DNA of 64,000 nt, from assembly GCA_020634415.1 (NCBI GenBank), contig JACKBT010000022.1:29067-93066 (forward strand), written 5' to 3'. A model generated the notes under the pieces. It had not been told where the DNA came from, searched no databases, and saw nothing but the letters and a program-made list of their open reading frames with translations. This document shows positions 9,284 through 17,593 of this stretch, piece by piece. A program made the position numbers and the translations under genes. How positions within the stretch are numbered: the first letter of the stretch is position 1; each line of letters begins with the position of its first letter. This stretch comes from Ardenticatenaceae bacterium. Its GTDB lineage: Bacteria > Chloroflexota > Anaerolineae > Promineifilales > Promineifilaceae.

Positions 9284-9820
9284 ATGATGAACCAAGAACA
9301 CGTAAAAAACCAAATCCCTGACTATGTTTTAGGGTTGTTACCGCGGCAGGAGCGGCTGTGGGTGGAACAGCATACGGCCGTTTGCACCCAATGCCACCAA
9401 CTGCTGCAACAAGAAAGTGAACTAAGCCAACTGGTGCGGGCCACCTTGACTGCCGCCACCCAGCCTGCCAGCTTGCGCCTGCGTCAATTGATGCCCCCTC
9501 CCCCCCGCCGCCCAGCCAGCCAGTGGCACACCTCTGGCTGGACGAGACAGTTAGCTCTGGCGGCACTGCTGTTGACCTTGTTGTGGGCCGGGCTGGGGCT
9601 TTACCAGCAGCAGTTCGCTGCTGGCAGCACACAGCCAAAGCAATTGGCCGTGACGGCCACGATGACGCAGGAGCCGACGATGACCCTGGCGAGTTTGGAG
9701 GAGGAAAAGGGCGTGGAAGCAGTGACAACGGCCGTTCCCGCCCTCTTCCTCGAACCATCCGCCACGCCAGCCCCCATCCCCACCCCCATCGCCGCCCTAC
9801 CCTCCCTATCCTTCAACTAA
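9284..9820 (+). CDS. zinc-finger anti-sigma factor, single-pass membrane protein
   Basis: 178 aa. The N-terminal domain has the ZAS signature HTAVCTQC (HxxxCxxC), which binds zinc and holds the partner sigma factor. One membrane helix follows (LALAALLLTLLWAGLGLY, about residues 87-104), then an extracytoplasmic Thr/Pro/Ala-rich tail. It begins 12 bp after the ECF sigma stop without a clear Shine-Dalgarno, suggesting translational coupling; ATG 9284 and 9287 are both possible. It should sequester the 8654 sigma factor until a signal at the envelope releases it. The next gene starts 16 bp later. Confidence 0.85.
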   Translation: MMNQEHVKNQIPDYVLGLLPRQERLWVEQHTAVCTQCHQLLQQESELSQLVRATLTAATQPASLRLRQLMPPPPRRPASQWHTSGWTRQLALAALLLTLLWAGLGLYQQQFAAGSTQPKQLAVTATMTQEPTMTLASLEEEKGVEAVTTAVPALFLEPSATPAPIPTPIAALPSLSFN

Positions 9821-9836
9821 TAACCAATTACTGATT

Positions 9837-12800
9837 ATGAGCGAAATAACCGTTAACCCTGAAAAAGAACAAACCTTCCTCTCCCGTCCGCTATTAGCAG
9901 CCCTCAATTTGGATTGGGAGAAAACCATCTACATCATTTTTGTCCTCATCGCCATCGTCACCCGCTTTTGGGACTTGGGCAGCCGCGTGATGAGCCATGA
10001 TGAGAGCCTGCATACGCAGTTCTCGTACCAATATTTTATTGGTGACGGCTATAAACATACGGCTTTGATGCACGGGCCGTTTTTGTTTCATATTACGGCC
10101 GTTTCCTACTGGCTCTTTGGCGACAGCGACACCGCTGCCCGCATCCCCGTCGCGCTGTTTGGGGTCATCCTGGTTATCATGCCCTACTTGCTGCGCCATT
10201 GGATCGGCCAGCGTGGGGCCTTATTCGCCAGCTTCTTCTTCCTCATTTCGCCCTACATCACCTACTACTCCCGCTACATTCGCCACGACATCTACGTCAT
10301 TACCTGGGCACTCATTGTCTTTTTTAGCATCTGGTACTACTTGCGCGAACGCCAGGAAAAATATCTGTGGTGGTTTGCCGCGGGCACAGCTTTAATGTTC
10401 TCCACCAAAGAGGTCTCCTTCATTTATGTGGCGATCTTTGGCAGCTTTTTGGTGCTGCGGCTCGTCGTCCAGCTTTGGGGGGCCAAATGGTTTTTGCAAA
10501 CATTGCCCAACCTGCGCCCGGCACTGGGTGTGTTGATTTTGGGGCTGCTGCTGGTGGGCGGCTCGCTGGCTGTTGACGTTTTTCGGGGTGATGGCACTGG
10601 CGCGGAAACGGCCGTTACCGCCACCGAAGAAGGCTTTGCCGCGGATCCCAATCAGGATTTATCGGCCGTTACTGAAAACGCCACCAACACCGAAGCCGCC
10701 CTCGGCTGGGTACAAGTTGCTGGCCTCATCATCTTCTCCGCCGGCCTCGTCATCGCCGCCCAACAAATGCGCCCCCACCTCGATAACTACCCCGAATTCG
10801 ACCTCATCCTCCTCTTCGCCACCCTGCTGCTGCCCTCCGTCTCCCCCCTCCTCACCACCCTCGTCGGCCAAAACCCAATGGAATACAACATCGTCCCCTG
10901 CGTTTTAGAAGGGCAAGACACCATGACCGGCCTGCAAATCTTCCTGGCCCGCCTCGGCCAGGCCCAATGTTGGCAGCCCATCTTCCAAACCAGCGTCATT
11001 TACTCCATTGGCTTCTTGCTCCTCACCATCCTCGTCTCCATCCTCGTCGGCCTCTGGTGGCACCAACGCCGCTGGACAATCGCCGCCATCATCTTCTACA
11101 GCCTCTTCACCATCCTCTACACCTCCGTCTTCACTAACCCCGAAGGCTGGGCCAGCGGGGCCATTGGCTCACTGGGCTACTGGCTAGAGCAGCAAGAAGT
11201 AGCACGAGGCAACCAGCCAGAGTTTTACTACTTCTTTGTCGTTACCTTTTACGAATTCTTGCCGCTTACGTTTACACTGCTGGCTATACGACATTGGCTG
11301 CGGCAAAACCGCATTAGCCAGTTTGTGGGGCATTGGCTCACGCTCATCATCGTCGTCTTGCTCACCTCCAGCCTGGTAAACTGGTGGTACAACCAACCCC
11401 TGCTGCAAACGGGAACCACCACCAGCCAAACACCAGGTCTGATCGCGGCCATCGTCGTGCTCATTCTGGGCATCGCACTCTATTTCCTTTACACTCACAA
11501 ACGCATTCTGCAAAAGTATGAGCTGAACGGCCTGCTGCAAACAACCGACCGCGAGGCCATGACGGCCTTCATCCCCTCGGTCATCTGGTGGTTCCTGCTG
11601 ACCTGGGTAGCCTACTCTTACGCTGGCGAGAAAATGCCCTGGCTCAGTGCCCATTTTGTGGTGCCGATGGCCTTTTTGAGCGGCTGGTATTTGAATGACA
11701 AGCTGGCAGCGGTAGCCTGGAACCGGCTCGTCTCCCGCGATAATCTGATCTTATTGGGGTTGACGGTGCTGCTGGCGGTGGCGGCTTTGGTGGCGGCTGG
11801 CCCAATTTTGTTGGGCAGTGTGCAATTTGGCAATCAGGAGGCAGGGAATTTGGTGGGAATCGGCCGTTTTCTCGGCAGTGTCGTCGTCGTGGGCGGCATC
11901 CTCTATCTATGGCTGCGGCAGGCCAAAATCGAACTAACCGACCAACTCGTCATCCAACTGGGCGCGATTTTGCTGCTCTTTGCCTCCCTGGTGTTTGCCC
12001 AAAACAGCACCATTCTCTCCACCATCGTGCGCTGGGCCTTGCGCCTCATCGCCCTGGGCAGCCTGGTGTATGTGTGGTGGCAGGGCCAGGACGAAGAACG
12101 TGACCCCATCTTCAAAACCAACACCATTCTCACCGTCTTCCTCCTGCTCAGCCTATTAACCATCCGCTTCACCTACATGGCCAATTACGTCAATGCCGAT
12201 TACACCACCGAATTCATGGTCTACGCGCACGGTGCGCCAGCCACCAAAGCCACCGTCCTGGCACAGGTAGAAGAGCTGTCTATGCGCCTGCACGGAGACA
12301 AAAGCATCCGTGTGGCCTATGACAACGATGTTTCCTGGCCGTTTACCTGGTATTTGCGCGATTACCCTAACCGCCTCTACTTTGGCGACAATCCCACAAA
12401 CAGCATCAGCGATGCGCCAGTGTTGGTGGTGGGGCGAGCCAGTTGGGAGAAGGTGGAGCCTTATTTGGGCAATAATTATGAGTCGCGGGAATACACCTTC
12501 CTCTGGTGGCCGATGGAGGAATATCGCAAAATCAACAACTGGAACGCCATCTTGGGCGATCCGCTGCGCCCAGAAAATGAGCAGCGCGGGTTGGGCAACC
12601 CCACTGTGCGCCAGGCTTTGTGGGATATTTTCTTTTACCGTGATTACACCAAGTATGGCGAGGTTTTTGGCGGCAATTATGCTGTGGGCGAGTGGCCGCT
12701 GCGCCATGATTTGCGCTTGTATATTCGCAAGGATGTGTTGGCAAATTTGTGGGATTATGGCGTGGGGGCAACGGCCGTTATCGAGGACCTCAAAGACCCC

Positions 12801-13814
12801 TACGAAGAAAATGTGCTAACGCTGGAGCCGACGCTGATTTTGGATGGCGTGGGAACCGACGCGGGGCCGTTTACCTCGCCGCGCAATGTAACTGTGGCCC
12901 CCAACGGCAATATCTACGTGGCCGATTCTGGCAATCACCGCATCCAGGTCTTTGATGCCAGCGGCAATTTCCTCACCAGTTGGGGCAGCTTTGGCAGCGA
13001 AGCTGGGCAGTTTAACGAACCCTGGGGCATTGTGGCCGATGAAACGGCCGTTTACATCGCCGACACCTGGAATCACCGCATCCAAAAATTCTCACTCGAT
13101 GGCGTTTGGCTCAATTCCTTTGGCATCAGCGGCTCACCGGGCGAAGATGAGACGGGCCTGGGCCTCTTCTTTGGGCCGCGCTCCCTCACCCTGCTGCCCG
13201 ATAACCGGCTGCTCGTCACCGACACGGGCAACCATCGCTTGCAGCTTTTGGATCGGGACGGGCAGTTTTTGGCGCAGGTGGGTGCGCCGGGGGCGGCTTT
13301 GGGCTTTATGAATGAGCCGGTGGGGCTGGCAACGGGGCCGGATGGCTCGGTTTATTTGGCCGATACGTGGAACGGCCGTATCCAAAAATTCTCGCCCGAC
13401 CTGATTGTGGAAGCCGAATGGCCCGTCAACGCCTGGACAGGGCAATCCATCGTCAACAAACCCTACATCGCCGTAGACGGCCAAAGCCGCGTCTACGTCA
13501 CCGACCCCGAAGGCTATCGCGTTCTCGTCTTCGACAGCGAAGGCAACTACCTGGCCCGCTTTGGCTCCTTCGGCAACCAGGCCAGCAACTTTGCCCTGCC
13601 CAATGGCATTGCCGTAGATGCCCAAAACAATGTGTACGTGGCCGATGCCGACAACAGCCGCGTCCTCAAATTCGCGCCCATCTTTGGCGTGGTGGTGGAG
13701 CCAGATGTAGAAGAACCGGCCCAAGATAGTGAATCTAACGTTGAGGAAAATGATGCTCCGGTAGAGGAACAGCCCCCAGAGGAAACGCAGCCTACACCAA
13801 CGGAGAGCGAATAA
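9837..13814 (+). CDS. TIGR03663/Agl23-type membrane protein with C-terminal NHL repeats
   Basis: 1325 aa. The N-terminus has the GT-C-like motif RVMSHDESLHTQFSYQYF and GDGYKHTALMHGPFLFH, which I associate with the TIGR03663 family (flippase activity-associated Agl23 in archaea). About 15-18 hydrophobic segments fill residues 25-790, followed by a soluble domain with TWYLRDYPNRLYFGDN. Residues about 1005-1290 are five or six NHL beta-propeller blades (IYVADSGNHRIQVFD, VYIADTWNHRIQKFS, LLVTDTGNHRLQLLD, VYLADTWNGRIQKFS). The end is an acidic Pro/Glu tail. It likely transfers or guides lipid-linked sugars, with the propeller outside the cell; exact chemistry is unknown. It lies directly after the sigma/anti-sigma pair and could be its target. 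Confidence 0.85.
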   Translation: MSEITVNPEKEQTFLSRPLLAALNLDWEKTIYIIFVLIAIVTRFWDLGSRVMSHDESLHTQFSYQYFIGDGYKHTALMHGPFLFHITAVSYWLFGDSDTAARIPVALFGVILVIMPYLLRHWIGQRGALFASFFFLISPYITYYSRYIRHDIYVITWALIVFFSIWYYLRERQEKYLWWFAAGTALMFSTKEVSFIYVAIFGSFLVLRLVVQLWGAKWFLQTLPNLRPALGVLILGLLLVGGSLAVDVFRGDGTGAETAVTATEEGFAADPNQDLSAVTENATNTEAALGWVQVAGLIIFSAGLVIAAQQMRPHLDNYPEFDLILLFATLLLPSVSPLLTTLVGQNPMEYNIVPCVLEGQDTMTGLQIFLARLGQAQCWQPIFQTSVIYSIGFLLLTILVSILVGLWWHQRRWTIAAIIFYSLFTILYTSVFTNPEGWASGAIGSLGYWLEQQEVARGNQPEFYYFFVVTFYEFLPLTFTLLAIRHWLRQNRISQFVGHWLTLIIVVLLTSSLVNWWYNQPLLQTGTTTSQTPGLIAAIVVLILGIALYFLYTHKRILQKYELNGLLQTTDREAMTAFIPSVIWWFLLTWVAYSYAGEKMPWLSAHFVVPMAFLSGWYLNDKLAAVAWNRLVSRDNLILLGLTVLLAVAALVAAGPILLGSVQFGNQEAGNLVGIGRFLGSVVVVGGILYLWLRQAKIELTDQLVIQLGAILLLFASLVFAQNSTILSTIVRWALRLIALGSLVYVWWQGQDEERDPIFKTNTILTVFLLLSLLTIRFTYMANYVNADYTTEFMVYAHGAPATKATVLAQVEELSMRLHGDKSIRVAYDNDVSWPFTWYLRDYPNRLYFGDNPTNSISDAPVLVVGRASWEKVEPYLGNNYESREYTFLWWPMEEYRKINNWNAILGDPLRPENEQRGLGNPTVRQALWDIFFYRDYTKYGEVFGGNYAVGEWPLRHDLRLYIRKDVLANLWDYGVGATAVIEDLKDPYEENVLTLEPTLILDGVGTDAGPFTSPRNVTVAPNGNIYVADSGNHRIQVFDASGNFLTSWGSFGSEAGQFNEPWGIVADETAVYIADTWNHRIQKFSLDGVWLNSFGISGSPGEDETGLGLFFGPRSLTLLPDNRLLVTDTGNHRLQLLDRDGQFLAQVGAPGAALGFMNEPVGLATGPDGSVYLADTWNGRIQKFSPDLIVEAEWPVNAWTGQSIVNKPYIAVDGQSRVYVTDPEGYRVLVFDSEGNYLARFGSFGNQASNFALPNGIAVDAQNNVYVADADNSRVLKFAPIFGVVVEPDVEEPAQDSESNVEENDAPVEEQPPEETQPTPTESE

Positions 13815-13826
13815 GAATCAGTTTCG

Positions 13827-13923
13827 GGGCGAATGAATTCGCGGCAACGACTACGAAGTCGGCCTTCGCCGACTTTAGCCCGCGAAGGCGGGCTTTGTAA
13901 TCGTTGCTGCGGTTTTAACCGCC
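13827..13923. repeat. double-hairpin intergenic element, copy 1
   Basis: Outer arms GCGGCAACGACTAC and GTAATCGTTGCTGC enclose two hairpins, AAGTCGGC-CTTC-GCCGACTT and AGCCCGC-GAAG-GCGGGCT. It is flanked by GAATGAATTC on the left and CGGTTTTAACCG on the right. Copy 2 at 17371 has the same flanks but the inner pair reversed. Confidence 0.9.
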
Positions 13924-13945
13924 GTTTGAGAAGAAGGAGTCCAAG

Positions 13946-14731
13946 ATGTTTGCCATTACAAACTTATTTGCTGTCGCTGGCAAAGTCGCCCTAGTAACGG
14001 GCGGATCACGGGGCATTGGTTTGATGATTGCACGGGCCTATGTGGAGAATGGGGTGAAGGTGTATATTTCGGCACGGAAGGTAGCTGCTTGTGAGCAAAC
14101 GGCCGTTGAACTCTCCCAAAACGGCACCTGCATCGCCATCCCCGCCGACCTCGCTACGGCCGCAGGCCGCGCCGCCCTGGTGAATGAAATTCAGGCGCGA
14201 GAGACACAGCTAGACATTCTCGTCAACAACGCTGGCGCCTCTTGGGGTGCGCCGCTGGACGATTTCCCCGAAGCTGGCTACGACAAGACAATGGACATCA
14301 ACGTCAAAGCCCTCTTCCTGCTCACGCGGGATTTGCTGCCCCTGCTGCGGGCCAGCGGCACGGCCGAAAATCCGGCACGGGTCATCAACATCGGCTCTAT
14401 TGACGGCTTGCGCGTGCCTGCCGTTGCCAATTTCCCGTATGCGGCCAGCAAAGCGGCCGTGCATCACCTCACCCGAGTGCTGGCGGTGGAGTTGGGGCCG
14501 CAGCATGTAACGGTAAATGCCATCGCGCCAGGGCCATTCGAGAGCAAGATGACCGAGTGGCTGCTGGAAAATTTCCAGGATGATATTGAAGCCGCCTGCC
14601 CTTTGGGCCGCATTGGTTCGCCGGAGGATATGGCTGGTGCAGCCCTATATCTGGCTTCCCGCGCTGGGGCTTATGTGAATGGCACAGTGATTCCCATTGA
14701 TGGCGGCATCTGGCTGCGTGGGCCACGTTAG
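13946..14731 (+). CDS. short-chain dehydrogenase/reductase (SDR)
   Basis: 261 aa, the normal length for a classical SDR. The NAD(P)-binding TGGSRGIG is at 18-25, NNAG at 94-97, and the catalytic triad is Ser151, Tyr165 and Lys169 (YAASK). The C-terminal IPIDGGIW matches enzymes of the FabG/RhlG branch. It should reduce or oxidise a keto/hydroxy group with NAD(P)H; substrate unknown. AAGAAGGAG stands before ATG 13946. The GNAT gene begins two bases after its stop, so the two are probably co-translated. Confidence 0.9.
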   Translation: MFAITNLFAVAGKVALVTGGSRGIGLMIARAYVENGVKVYISARKVAACEQTAVELSQNGTCIAIPADLATAAGRAALVNEIQARETQLDILVNNAGASWGAPLDDFPEAGYDKTMDINVKALFLLTRDLLPLLRASGTAENPARVINIGSIDGLRVPAVANFPYAASKAAVHHLTRVLAVELGPQHVTVNAIAPGPFESKMTEWLLENFQDDIEAACPLGRIGSPEDMAGAALYLASRAGAYVNGTVIPIDGGIWLRGPR

Positions 14732-14733
14732 CC

Positions 14734-15288
14734 ATGATTGACATCCGGCCGCTAACGACCTTAACTCTGCCAGACTTCCAGCGCATCGCCAGCGGCTATC
14801 GCGCTGACAAACAGTATGCCGTCACGTATACCACAACCGCCGGCGGCGTGGCCTTTACGCTAGAGCCAGTGTGGCTAGCTCAACCCTTTATCAAGGAATG
14901 GACACATGAGGCCGACACGATAGCCCGTTACGCGGCGATTTTGGCGGCGGGCTATTCGTTTGGGGCCTATGCAGGGGTTATGTTGGTGGGGATAGTCGTT
15001 GCCGAGGCTCATGAGTGGAATCACAGCCTGTGGGTGTGGGAATTTCATGTTGCCACCGATTATCGTCATCACGGAATCGGCCGTCGGTTAATGGCATCTG
15101 TTGTGGAGAAAGCGCGAGAGGCCAAGTTTCGGGTCATTGTGTGCGAGACGCAAAATACGAATGGCACTGGCATTGATATTTACCGCCAGTTGGGTTTTCA
15201 AGTGGAGGGGGTGGATATTTCCTATTACACCAATCAAGATTATCCCGATGGCGAAGTGGCTGTGTTCATGAAGCGGCGTTTGGATTAG
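14734..15288 (+). CDS. GNAT-family N-acetyltransferase
   Basis: 184 aa. The acetyl-CoA-binding motif A is visible as WEFHVATDYRHHGIGRRLM (RxxGIGR), followed by the typical IYRQLGFQVEGVDISYY. It transfers an acetyl group from acetyl-CoA to an amine of unknown identity. It starts 2 bp after the SDR stop codon. The first 60 residues are not typical of any GNAT subfamily I recognise. Confidence 0.85.
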   Translation: MIDIRPLTTLTLPDFQRIASGYRADKQYAVTYTTTAGGVAFTLEPVWLAQPFIKEWTHEADTIARYAAILAAGYSFGAYAGVMLVGIVVAEAHEWNHSLWVWEFHVATDYRHHGIGRRLMASVVEKAREAKFRVIVCETQNTNGTGIDIYRQLGFQVEGVDISYYTNQDYPDGEVAVFMKRRLD

Positions 15289-15315
15289 AAACCGGCATTG
15301 GGGTATAAAGGTGAC

Positions 15316-15957
15316 ATGATAAAGATAGATGAAAGCCAATTTGTAAACCCGCAAGACCTAACAGGTGTTTATGCCCAGCCCGATCCTGTGCAGCAAGAGG
15401 CGATGATTTGCAGCATTACCACCTATCGCGCTCCCAATAAGCTGCATGTGGGTGATGGGATCCCCCATGTGCCATTGACGGCTCTAGCTGATGGGCAGTC
15501 TGTAGATTTGCGGGATTTGGCGGCGAAACGGCCGCTTGTCCTCTTCTTCGGCAGTTACACCTGACCGCCTTTTCGTCGTCAGGCTGGCGACTTACAGGCA
15601 ATGTGTAATCAGTTCCAGGATCGGGCCGACTTCTATGTCATCTATATTGCCGAAGCCCATGCCACAGATGAATGGCAGTTGGGCATCAACGAGCAGGAGA
15701 GCGTTTTGCTGCCCCAGCATCGCCAATTTGAGGAGCGGCTGGCGGCGGCCCGGTTGTGCGCGGAGGCCCTGCAACTGCACATGCCCACGCTGGTGGATGG
15801 CATGGACAACGCCGCCAGCACCCTCTTTGCGGCCTGGCCGGAGCGCATTTACATCTTGGACAAAGGTGGTGTGGTTCATTATCGTGGCGGCTATGGCCCC
15901 TTCGATTTTAAGCCAGATGAAGCTGCCATTTCGTTGGCAGAATTGTTGTCAGAGTGA
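15316..15957 (+). CDS. iodothyronine deiodinase-family selenoprotein (UGA read as selenocysteine)
   Basis: 213 aa if the in-frame TGA at 15562-15564 is read as Sec (residue 83). The frame continues unbroken on both sides: LVLFFGSYT, then UGA, then PPFRRQAGDL. Vertebrate deiodinases have GSxT-Sec-PPF at the same site. The likeness goes on with ADFYVIYIAEAHATDEW (deiodinase ADFLLVYIDEAHPSDGW), the DGMDN block, PERIYIL and GGYGPFDF. The fold is thioredoxin-like, with Sec as the nucleophile and the His of EAH probably catalytic. No membrane anchor is present. A hairpin fitting a bacterial SECIS lies at 15575-15591. AAAGGTG precedes the ATG. Bacterial members probably act as peroxidases or reductive enzymes rather than on thyroid hormone; substrate unknown. 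A standard gene caller would split it in two. Confidence 0.9.
15575..15591 (+). promoter_or_regulatory. bacterial SECIS-like hairpin
   Basis: GTCGTC (15575-15580) pairs with GGCGAC (15586-15591), giving six pairs including one T-G wobble, around the loop AGGCT. The loop begins 16 nt after the TGA and has a G in its second position. Spacing and loop match the rules known for SelB-binding bacterial SECIS elements inside the coding region. Confidence 0.75.
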
Positions 15958-16105
15958 AAAGACCGCCGAGGTTTTGTTGGTCTTTAAATAATTGATCGGG
16001 TAACAAAATAGAGCGATTTTGCAAATCGCTCGGACGATTTACAAAATCGTCCTACTCGTTACCCGATTTATTTTTTAATCTGCAAGGAAACCTCGGCGGT
16101 CTTTT
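15957..16105 (+). terminator. terminator-like 18-bp stem with a nested palindromic insert
   Basis: The outer arms (15957-15974 and 16088-16105) form a perfect 18-bp stem, starting at the last base of the selenoprotein stop codon and ending in a T-run: a Rho-independent terminator shape. The 113-nt loop itself holds ATCGGGTAAC/GTTACCCGAT arms, and within them GAGCGATTTTGCAAATCGCTC-type and ACGATTTACAAAATCGT hairpins of a dispersed family. It fills most of the gap to the aminotransferase gene. Confidence 0.8.
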
Positions 16106-16197
16106 TAGCAATGGCCTATCGTGCCTGAATCGTAGATAATACCGCCCCGCTGCAACACAGCAGACATTCAAACTGAAAAGAGTAGTGACGATTTGAG

Positions 16198-17358
16198 ATG
16201 AAATTCGCAAAACGACTTGACGCGCAAAAAAATGTTCATTGGGCGATTGTTCGCCAATTGTTAATGGAAAAGGCCAAAGACGGCCGTTCTATCATCCAAC
16301 TGTCTTCCGGCGACCCCGACATTCCTACGCCAACACATATTGTGGAGACGCTGCGGGAATCGGTACTCGATCCGACCTATCATCGTTATCCATTCAGCTT
16401 TCAGACGGAGCTGCATGAGGCGGTGGCGGGGTGGTATAACGGCCGTTTCGGTGTCACCCTCGATCCCGCCAGCGAAGTCCGTATGTCATCTGGCTCACAA
16501 GCGGGCATCGGGGCCACCGGGTTGGCCCTGCTAGAAGCGGGTGATGTGGCCCTGATAACCGATCCCGCCTATGGCAGCTACGCCCGCGCCACCGAATTCG
16601 CTGGCGCTGACATTTATTGGATGCCCATCAGCGAAGAATCCGGCTTTTTGCCTGATTTAGAAGCTGTGCCTGCCGCTGTTTTAGCCAAGACCCGCGTTTT
16701 ATGGCTAGGCTATCCCCACAACCCTACCGGAGCCATCGCCCCCCTTTCCTTTTTTGAAGAGGTCGTGGCTTTTGCCAAGAAGCATGACATCATCGTGGTG
16801 CATGACAACGCCTACGGCGACATCACCTATGATGGTTATGTGGCCCCCAGCTTTTTGGCCGTAGATGGGGCCAAAGAGGTGGGCATTGAGTTGAACACCT
16901 TGAGCAAATCGCACAATATGGCGGGATGGCGCGTGGGCATGGCGGTGGGCAATGCCGAGATTATTCGTGCTTTGAACATTGTTGGCTCGAACACGACGAT
17001 GGGGCTGTTTGGGCCGGTGCAGTTAGCGGCCGTAGAGGCCCTAACCGCCGACCAAAGCTGGATTGCCGAGCGTAACCTGATTTACCAGAGGCGGCGCGAT
17101 ATTGTGGTGGATGGGCTGCGGCGGGCAGGTCTGTCGCCCTATGTGCCTAAAGCCACGCTGTATGTTTGGGCGCGGCTGCCAGAAGGGTATGACGATTCCT
17201 TTGCCTTTTCCAAAATGGTGCTGGAGCAGACGGATGTGTGGATGACTTCGGGCAATTTCTTTGGCGAGGGGGGCAACCGCTATATCCGCGTGACGCTGAC
17301 GATGCCGGATGAGATTTTGCAGGAGGCGATGGATCGGCTGCAAAAGCTCAAATTATGA
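16198..17358 (+). CDS. PLP-dependent aminotransferase, class I/II
   Basis: 386 aa. The PLP Schiff-base lysine is K237 in TLSKSHNMAGWRVG; YPHNPTG and HDNAYGDITYDG are the other cofactor-site motifs. The N-terminus has QLSSGDPDIPTP, typical of the alanine/LL-diaminopimelate aminotransferase branch. The exact amino acid is not certain: DapL-like, alanine or aspartate transaminase are all possible. Soluble, cytoplasmic, family-normal length. It stands alone between two palindromic elements. Confidence 0.88.
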   Translation: MKFAKRLDAQKNVHWAIVRQLLMEKAKDGRSIIQLSSGDPDIPTPTHIVETLRESVLDPTYHRYPFSFQTELHEAVAGWYNGRFGVTLDPASEVRMSSGSQAGIGATGLALLEAGDVALITDPAYGSYARATEFAGADIYWMPISEESGFLPDLEAVPAAVLAKTRVLWLGYPHNPTGAIAPLSFFEEVVAFAKKHDIIVVHDNAYGDITYDGYVAPSFLAVDGAKEVGIELNTLSKSHNMAGWRVGMAVGNAEIIRALNIVGSNTTMGLFGPVQLAAVEALTADQSWIAERNLIYQRRRDIVVDGLRRAGLSPYVPKATLYVWARLPEGYDDSFAFSKMVLEQTDVWMTSGNFFGEGGNRYIRVTLTMPDEILQEAMDRLQKLKL

Positions 17359-17370
17359 TGAGACCGAATT

Positions 17371-17472
17371 GGGCGAATGAATTCGCGGCCACGACTACGA
17401 AGCCCGCCTTCGCGGGCTGCTCTTTAGTCGGCGAAGGCCGACTTTGCAGTCGTGGCTGCGGTTTTAACCGCC
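17371..17472. repeat. double-hairpin intergenic element, copy 2 (core inverted)
   Basis: Same flanks as copy 1 (GGGCGAATGAATTCGCGGC, and CTGCGGTTTTAACCGCC on the right). The inner part reads AGCCCGC-CTTC-GCGGGCT first and AGTCGGC-GAAG-GCCGACT second, which is the reverse complement of the core in copy 1. It lies just after the aminotransferase stop. Confidence 0.9.
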
Positions 17473-17593
17473 GAGCCGCCGAGCGCAATGTAAACTGAGA
17501 ATTGCTGGATCTTTGCAGAATTGGTGCTTGCTTTACGATAATTTCAGCTAGAATACGCGGTTACTGTTTTGAGAAAAGGAGATTTTGAATTAA

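Noticed and set aside
15562..15564. TGA as an ordinary nonsense mutation splitting the gene
   Set aside because: Position, flanking motif (GSYT-x-PPF) and hairpin all fit selenocysteine; both halves are otherwise free of damage.
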